Below, piece by piece: positions 5,586-9,532 of a DNA stretch of 9,532 bases (position 1 is the stretch's first letter; every line of letters starts with the position of its first letter). The position numbers and the translations under genes are program-made. The notes under the pieces are model-generated. The model was not told the DNA's origin. It saw only the letters and a list, made by a program, of their open reading frames with translations, and did no database searches. This DNA is from JBBSHS01 sp038232515 (GTDB taxonomy: Bacteria > Actinomycetota > Acidimicrobiia > Acidimicrobiales > JAUJNH01), in NCBI GenBank assembly GCA_038232515.1, contig JBBSHS010000092.1, positions 1 to 9,532 of the forward strand. Direction: 5' to 3'.

Positions 5586-6047
5586 ATGGGCACCCAGCTG
5601 TCACCCGAGGCGCATGCCCGCCTCACCGAGGAGCTCCAGCAGCTGAGCACGGTCGGCCGCGTCGAGATCGCCGGCCAGATCGAGCAGGCACGGGCCCTGG
5701 GCGACTTGTCCGAGAACGGCGACTACCACGCCGCCAAGGAGTCCCAGGGCAAGATGGAACTGCGCATACGACAGCTCCAGGCCACCCTGCGCGACGCCGA
5801 GATCGTCGAGGCCTCGGGAAGTGACAGCGTCGTCGCCGGCACGAGGGTCACGATCCGCTACGACGGCGACGGCGACACCGAGACATACCTCGTCGGCTCC
5901 ATCGAGGAGCAGTACGAGGGTGTCGACGTGGTGTCGCCCGGTTCACCCCTCGGAGCGGCCCTGCTCCACCACGGCGTCGGCGATACGGTCACCTACTCGA
6001 CGCCTGCCGGCCGCCTCCTACGGGTCGAGATCCTCTCGATCGACTGA
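5586..6047 (+). CDS. greA: Transcription elongation factor GreA
   Basis: GreA enters the secondary channel of RNA polymerase and stimulates cleavage of backtracked transcripts. The 153-residue protein has the expected two parts. The first is an N-terminal coiled coil (about 1-75) with the tip motif GDLSENGDYHAAKE (39-52), whose acidic residues D40 and E43 position the catalytic metal. The second is a C-terminal FKBP-like domain with VVSPGSPLGAALL (115-127) and GVGDTVTYSTPAG (130-142). The length is normal. The region just before ATG 5586 has only GAAG as a weak ribosome-binding site. It is divergent from the leu operon, with 57 nt between its start and the leader-peptide GTG. The next gene starts 84 nt downstream and has its own promoter-like element, so greA may be transcribed alone. 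Confidence 0.96.
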   Translation: MGTQLSPEAHARLTEELQQLSTVGRVEIAGQIEQARALGDLSENGDYHAAKESQGKMELRIRQLQATLRDAEIVEASGSDSVVAGTRVTIRYDGDGDTETYLVGSIEEQYEGVDVVSPGSPLGAALLHHGVGDTVTYSTPAGRLLRVEILSID

Positions 6048-6069
6048 CCTCGACCGGATGATGGGCCCA

Positions 6070-6086
6070 GGCCGGCGTCCCCGGCC
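6070..6086 (+). other. GC hairpin after greA
   Basis: GGCCGG (6070-6075), loop CGTCC, CCGGCC (6081-6086) forms a perfect 6-bp stem 22 nt after the greA stop. No T-run follows, so it could be a weak or atypical terminator, or chance in GC-rich DNA. Confidence 0.35.
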
Positions 6087-6118
6087 GGATGCCGCGTGGT
6101 TTGCCGGGGACGGGCCCG

Positions 6119-6124
6119 TACCCT
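6119..6124 (+). promoter_or_regulatory. Candidate -10 element for the alpha/beta-hydrolase gene
   Basis: TACCCT, within GTACCCTG, fits the TANNNT -10 pattern and ends 7 nt before GTG 6132. That spacing would put the transcription start on the start codon (leaderless). No good -35 is visible at the standard distance. The element helps choose GTG 6132 as the start. Confidence 0.4.
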
Positions 6125-6131
6125 GAGCCCC

Positions 6132-7103
6132 GTGGTCGAGGTCGCTCCCCCGTTGCCCCTGCCCCCGGGGAGCCGTCTGCACCTGCCCGGCCGTGGTACC
6201 ACTTACGTCCGCCACGCCGAGGGGCCACCCGGTGCCCCGACCGTGCTGTTGCTGCACGGCTGGACCGCCACGGCCGATCTCAACTGGGCGACGACGTACG
6301 GCCCGCTCAGTCAGCGGTTCGGCGTCGTCGCCATGGACCACCGCGGCCACGGCCGTGGCATCCGCTCACGGCGACCGTTCCGCCTCGAGGACTGCGCCGA
6401 GGATGCGGCCGCCGTCTGCGCCGCCCTCGGCATCGACCATGTCGTGCCCGTCGGCTACTCCATGGGCGGTCCCGTGGTGCAGCTGCTGTGGCGCCGGCAC
6501 CGCGAGCTCGTGGCCGGGATGGTGCTGTGCGCCACGGCTCTCCGCTTCGCCGACAACTCGGCGCGGGCCCGCCTTTTCCACGCGTCCATGCTGGGGGCAT
6601 CGGCCTGCGCCCGCCTGTCCCCGCCCATGGTGCAGGGGCGCTTCGTGGCCGAGTGGGTGCGCCGCCGGGTGCTGGCCGGGCCGTACCGGGATTGGGCGGC
6701 CGTGGAGTTCGGCCGCAGCGATCCCGGTTCTCTCCTCCAGGCCGGCGCCGCCCTCAGCCGCTTCGACAGCACAGAGTGGTCCGGGTCGATCGACGTGCCC
6801 GCAGCCGTGGTCCAGACCGAGCTCGACACCGTGGTGCCCCCGTCTTCACAGTTGGGCCTGTGGCGGTCGATCCCGAGGTGCGAGCTGTACCCCGTGCCAG
6901 GTGACCACGGCGTCGTCTTCTCAGGCCCGTCGGACTTCGTGCCCGCGCTGGTCGACGCCTGCGCCAGCGTGGCCGACCGGGCCGGTCTGTGGCCTCCGGC
7001 AGCCCTGGGGGCGCTCTCAATTACGGCATCCCCCGAAGCCCCACGTGCCAGGATGTCCACGGCATGGACCAGAGGAGGCGAACCCAGTTGGCGCAGACCC
7101 TGA
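6132..7103 (+). CDS. Alpha/beta-hydrolase fold protein
   Basis: The 323-residue protein shows LLLHGWTATADLNW (about 39-52, oxyanion-hole HG), VVAMDHRGHGRG (65-76), the nucleophile elbow GYSMGG with Ser110, TELDTVVPP with the likely acid Asp232, and PGDHGVVF with the likely base His259. The catalytic triad is therefore complete and the enzyme should be an active serine hydrolase, for example an esterase, lipase or hydrolase of small esters or C-C bonds; the substrate cannot be told from sequence. No signal peptide is seen, so it is probably cytoplasmic. The last 35 or so residues are low-complexity and run into leuC. GTG 6132 is preferred over the in-frame GTG 6096 because of the -10-like element just before it and because the 12 extra residues look untranslated. 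It overlaps leuC by 16 nt and may be co-transcribed with leuCD. Confidence 0.85.
   Translation: MVEVAPPLPLPPGSRLHLPGRGTTYVRHAEGPPGAPTVLLLHGWTATADLNWATTYGPLSQRFGVVAMDHRGHGRGIRSRRPFRLEDCAEDAAAVCAALGIDHVVPVGYSMGGPVVQLLWRRHRELVAGMVLCATALRFADNSARARLFHASMLGASACARLSPPMVQGRFVAEWVRRRVLAGPYRDWAAVEFGRSDPGSLLQAGAALSRFDSTEWSGSIDVPAAVVQTELDTVVPPSSQLGLWRSIPRCELYPVPGDHGVVFSGPSDFVPALVDACASVADRAGLWPPAALGALSITASPEAPRARMSTAWTRGGEPSWRRP
7074..7078 (+). promoter_or_regulatory. Ribosome-binding site that fixes the leuC start
   Basis: GGAGG within AGAGGAGGCG lies 9 nt before TTG 7088, inside the 3' end of the hydrolase gene. It favours TTG 7088 (protein MAQTLSEKVWDRHVV, a canonical LeuC beginning) over ATG 7064, whose upstream region has only a weak match. 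Confidence 0.75.
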
Positions 7104-8491
7104 GCGAGAAGGTCTGGGACCGCCACGTGGTCCACGCCGGAAATGCCGCCGAGCCTGACCTGCTCTACATCGATCTCCATCTGGTGCACGAGGTGACGTC
7201 GCCGCAGGCGTTCGAGGGACTGCGGCTGGCCGGGCGGGGCGTGCGCCGCCCCGACCTGACGGTGGCCACCATGGACCACAACGTGCCCACCGCCGGCATC
7301 GACCAGCCCATCGCCGATCCGGTGTCCCGTCGGCAGATGGAGGTGCTGGCCGAGAACTGCCGCCAGTTCGGCATCCGCCTCTACCCGATGGGTCACCGCA
7401 ACCAGGGCATCGTCCACGTCATAAGTCCCGAGCTGGGCCTCACCCAGCCGGGCATGACCATCGTGTGCGGCGACAGCCACACGTCCACCCACGGGGCGTT
7501 CGGAGCCCTGGCCTTCGGCATGGGCACCAGCGAGGTGGAGCACGTACTGGCCACCCAGACCCTGCCCCAGCGCCGACCCGGCACCATGTCCGTCGTGGTC
7601 GACGGTGAACTACCCGTCGGGGTGACGGCCAAGGACGTCATTCTGGCCGTCATCGGCCGCATCGGCACCGGCGGGGGGATCGGCCACATCATCGAGTACC
7701 GTGGTTCCGCCTTCCGCGGGTTGTCGATGGAGGGTCGCATGACCGTGTGCAACATGAGCATCGAGGCCGGGGCCAAGGCCGGCATGATCGCCCCCGACGA
7801 CACCACGTTCGCCTACCTAGAGGGCCGGCCCCACGCCCCATCGGGGGCGGCGTGGGAAAAGGCGCTCGACCATTGGCGCAGCCTGACCACCGACCACGGA
7901 GCCACCTTCGACAAAGAGGTGGTCTTCGACGCTTCCGCCCTCGCCCCCCACGTCACCTGGGGCACCAACCCGGGCCAGGTGGCCCGCCTGGACGGCCGTG
8001 TGCCCCACCCCGACGACGCCCTCGACGCCGGCGAACGCGATTCGATCGCCCGGGCCCTCTCCTACATGGGCCTGTCCGGCGGCGAGGCTGTGCGCTCGAT
8101 CCCGGTCGACACGGTTTTCATCGGCTCCTGCACCAACTCGCGCATCGAGGACCTCCGTGCTGCGGCCACGGTGGCCAGGGGCCGCAAGGTCAAAACCGGC
8201 GTGCGCACGCTGGTGGTCCCGGGCTCGGGCGTCGTCAAGGAGCAGGCCGAAGCGGAAGGGCTCGATCGGATCTTCATCGACGCCGGCTTCGACTGGCGGC
8301 AGCCGGGCTGCTCGATGTGCCTGGCCATGAACCCGGACACGCTCGCCCCCGGTGAGCGCTGTGCCTCCACCTCCAACCGCAACTTCGAAGGGCGCCAGGG
8401 TCGGGGGGGCCGCAGCCACCTGGTGTCGCCGGCCGTAGCGGCCGCCACCGCCATCGCCGGCACCTTCTCGGCCCCCGAGGACCTCGCCTGA
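7088..8491 (+). CDS. leuC: 3-isopropylmalate dehydratase, large subunit
   Basis: LeuC and LeuD together isomerise 2-isopropylmalate to 3-isopropylmalate in leucine synthesis; with citramalate from CimA the same enzyme gives 3-methylmalate. The 467-residue protein starts MAQTLSEKVWDRHVV and carries the aconitase-family motifs DHNVPT (63-68), VCGDSHTSTHGAFGALAFGMGTSEVEH's conserved core (GDSHTSTHG, 128-136) and the three [4Fe-4S] cluster cysteines C348 (FIGSCTNSRIEDLR), C408 and C411 (GCSMC). STSNRNFEGRQG (427-438) binds substrate in the family. Length matches bacterial LeuC. The start is TTG 7088, overlapping the upstream hydrolase by 16 nt, and the stop shares one base with the leuD ATG. Confidence 0.97.
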   Translation: MAQTLSEKVWDRHVVHAGNAAEPDLLYIDLHLVHEVTSPQAFEGLRLAGRGVRRPDLTVATMDHNVPTAGIDQPIADPVSRRQMEVLAENCRQFGIRLYPMGHRNQGIVHVISPELGLTQPGMTIVCGDSHTSTHGAFGALAFGMGTSEVEHVLATQTLPQRRPGTMSVVVDGELPVGVTAKDVILAVIGRIGTGGGIGHIIEYRGSAFRGLSMEGRMTVCNMSIEAGAKAGMIAPDDTTFAYLEGRPHAPSGAAWEKALDHWRSLTTDHGATFDKEVVFDASALAPHVTWGTNPGQVARLDGRVPHPDDALDAGERDSIARALSYMGLSGGEAVRSIPVDTVFIGSCTNSRIEDLRAAATVARGRKVKTGVRTLVVPGSGVVKEQAEAEGLDRIFIDAGFDWRQPGCSMCLAMNPDTLAPGERCASTSNRNFEGRQGRGGRSHLVSPAVAAATAIAGTFSAPEDLA

Positions 8492-9081
8492 TGGAGCCGA
8501 TCCACATCGTCAGCGGCAAGGTCGTGCCCCTCGACCGGTCCGACGTCGACACCGATCAGATCATCCCGTCCGGGTGGCTCAAGCGGGTCGAGCGCACCGG
8601 CTTCGGTGCCGGCCTGTTCAGCCAGTGGCGTGAGGAGCCGGGCTTCGTGCTCAACCAGCCCGAGCACGCCCGCGCCACCATCCTGCTGACCGGCGCCAGG
8701 TTCGGGGTCGGGTCGAGCCGCGAACACGCCGTGTGGGCGCTGCTGGACTATGGCTTCCGGGCCGTCATCGCCCCCAGCTTCGGCGACATCTTCCGCAACA
8801 ACTCGACCAAGGCCGGCCTCGTCCCCGTCGAGCTCGGGGTCGAGGAGGCGGCGGAGCTCATGAGCGCAATCCAGGCCGATCCGGATCTGGAGGTGGTGAT
8901 CGACGTCGAGCGGCTCACCGTCGAGGCGCCCAAGATCGGTTTCACGGCGAAGTTCCCGATCGACCCGTTCACCCAGCACAGGCTGCTCGAGGGCCTGGAC
9001 GACATCGGCCTCAGCCTGGCCCATGCCGATGCCATCATGGCCTATGAAGCCACCAGGGCGGACTGGCTGCCGGTGACCTGA
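8491..9081 (+). CDS. leuD: 3-isopropylmalate dehydratase, small subunit
   Basis: This is the swivelling small subunit that completes the LeuC active site. The 196-residue protein has VVPLDRSDVDTDQIIP (11-26), the substrate-contacting GARFGVGSSREHAVWAL (68-84), FRAVIAPSFGDIFRNNSTKAGL (about 89-110) and the C-terminal IDPFTQHRLLEGLDDIGLSL. The length is typical of the proteobacterial/actinobacterial type. Its ATG overlaps the leuC stop (TGATG), which implies translational coupling and matched subunit output. A 179-nt gap follows. Confidence 0.97.
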   Translation: MEPIHIVSGKVVPLDRSDVDTDQIIPSGWLKRVERTGFGAGLFSQWREEPGFVLNQPEHARATILLTGARFGVGSSREHAVWALLDYGFRAVIAPSFGDIFRNNSTKAGLVPVELGVEEAAELMSAIQADPDLEVVIDVERLTVEAPKIGFTAKFPIDPFTQHRLLEGLDDIGLSLAHADAIMAYEATRADWLPVT

Positions 9082-9106
9082 CCGGCCCAGGCGGCCCGGA
9101 GCTACC

Positions 9107-9121
9107 CGGCGATCCTCGCCG
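9107..9121 (+). other. Small hairpin downstream of leuD
   Basis: CGGCGA-TCC-TCGCCG is a perfect 6-bp inverted repeat 26 nt after the leuD stop, with ACCC and GGGT flanking it at unequal distance. Only a weak TT follows. It could mark the end of the leuCD transcript, but the loop is small and the evidence thin. The rest of 9082-9246 shows no gene or other signal that I can support. Confidence 0.3.
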
Positions 9122-9246
9122 CGCTGGGTTCTCCCATGCCGTGCGCCCCGGAGACAGGCGGCGCCGTGGATCCCGGGGGCCGTGGCCGTCGTCATCGACC
9201 ACAAGCCGGCCCATCGTCGGACGTGGGCGCTGTCGTGTCGAGGCGA

Positions 9247-9252
9247 TAGGTT
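9247..9252 (+). promoter_or_regulatory. Candidate -10 element before the last gene
   Basis: TAGGTT fits TANNNT and ends 8 nt before ATG 9261, compatible with a leaderless transcript. No clear -35 is present. Confidence 0.4.
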
Positions 9253-9260
9253 CTGCGGAC

Positions 9261-9532
9261 ATGGCAAGAGGTGCTATGCGCACGGGGATGGCATGGGGTC
9301 TGGTGGCCGGCGCCATCGCCGCCGGCATCGGCCAGGTCCTGCGCCGCCGCTCCCACGACGGTACGCCAGTCGGCGGCGGCACGTCGTGGCCACCCATTCC
9401 CGAGCTCGCCGGCGGCCCCGTCCCGGGCCGAGACCCAGCCGAGCTCGCCCTGTCAGACCCACCCGCGCCAGCCCCTGTGCACCGACCCCAGCCGGCCGAC
9501 GCCCCTACCAACCAAATGCAAGCGGTTGCCCA
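9261..9532 (+). CDS. Small putative membrane-anchored protein, 5' part only
   Basis: An open frame starts MARGAMRTGMAWGLVAGAIA and stays open to the right edge (about 90 residues). Residues 9-27 form a hydrophobic, Gly/Ala-rich segment followed by RRR, which looks like a short membrane anchor or glycine-zipper helix. The rest is rich in Pro, Gly and Ala (PPIPELAGGPVPGRDPAE, then PPAPAPVHRPQPAD) and is probably disordered. Third codon positions are G/C-rich, as in the real genes here. I do not recognise a family and the C-terminus is not in the window. In many actinobacteria the HU gene hupB follows leuD, but this protein is not HU. Confidence 0.55.
   Translation, partial: MARGAMRTGMAWGLVAGAIAAGIGQVLRRRSHDGTPVGGGTSWPPIPELAGGPVPGRDPAELALSDPPAPAPVHRPQPADAPTNQMQAVA

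Noticed and set aside
5389..5604. N-terminal extension of leuB to 5604
   Set aside because: It would translate through the leader peptide, hairpins and terminator; GTG 5388 has a good ribosome-binding site and the usual LeuB N-terminus.
6989..7087. N-terminal extension of leuC to 6989 or 7064
   Set aside because: The extra residues do not resemble LeuC, and GGAGG is correctly placed for TTG 7088.
8062..9267. 401-codon minus-strand frame opposite leuC/leuD
   Set aside because: Antisense shadow of two highly conserved genes, with no recognisable motif.
9035..9511. Minus-strand frame of 158 codons at the right end
   Set aside because: Pro/Arg/Gly-rich with no motif; the plus frame from 9261 has a hydrophobic segment, G/C-rich third positions and a promoter-like element.

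Overview
The window is very GC-rich, with strongly G/C-biased third codon positions, frequent GTG/TTG starts and several candidate promoters lying directly against start codons. This suggests a high-GC actinobacterium. A lineage such as Acidimicrobiia is a guess from overall gene style and is not proven here.

Layout. On the minus strand, reading from about 5.56 kb leftward, a short regulatory leader precedes leuB, then ilvE, then cimA (overlapping ilvE by 11 nt), then an unrecognised 169-residue protein. Beyond a short tandem-repeat block lies the 5' part of an AAA-type (STAND-like) ATPase gene, probably a transcriptional regulator, which runs off the left edge. On the plus strand, starting 22 bp from the leu promoter, are greA, an alpha/beta-hydrolase, leuC (overlapping the hydrolase by 16 nt) and leuD (joined to leuC by a TGATG stop/start overlap). 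After a 179-bp gap comes the start of a small, probably membrane-anchored protein, cut by the right edge.

How the genes work together. CimA makes citramalate from pyruvate and acetyl-CoA. LeuC/LeuD isomerise citramalate and isopropylmalate. LeuB oxidises the resulting 3-methylmalate or 3-isopropylmalate. IlvE performs the last transamination to Leu, Ile and Val. The window therefore holds a threonine-independent entry into isoleucine synthesis together with most of the leucine branch; leuA itself is not present.

Most notable observation. Upstream of leuB on the minus strand there is a tiny open frame, GTG...TAG, encoding MHARLLVAVIP (Leu-Leu-Val-Ala-Val-Ile). It is followed by a 7-bp hairpin and then a GC-rich 7-bp hairpin with a T-rich tail. 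This has the architecture of a branched-chain amino acid leader-peptide attenuator, and a promoter-like TTGACG/GACACT pair would start transcription at the peptide's own GTG. Everything else is ordinary metabolism, plus two short tandem-repeat tracts and one uncharacterised protein.
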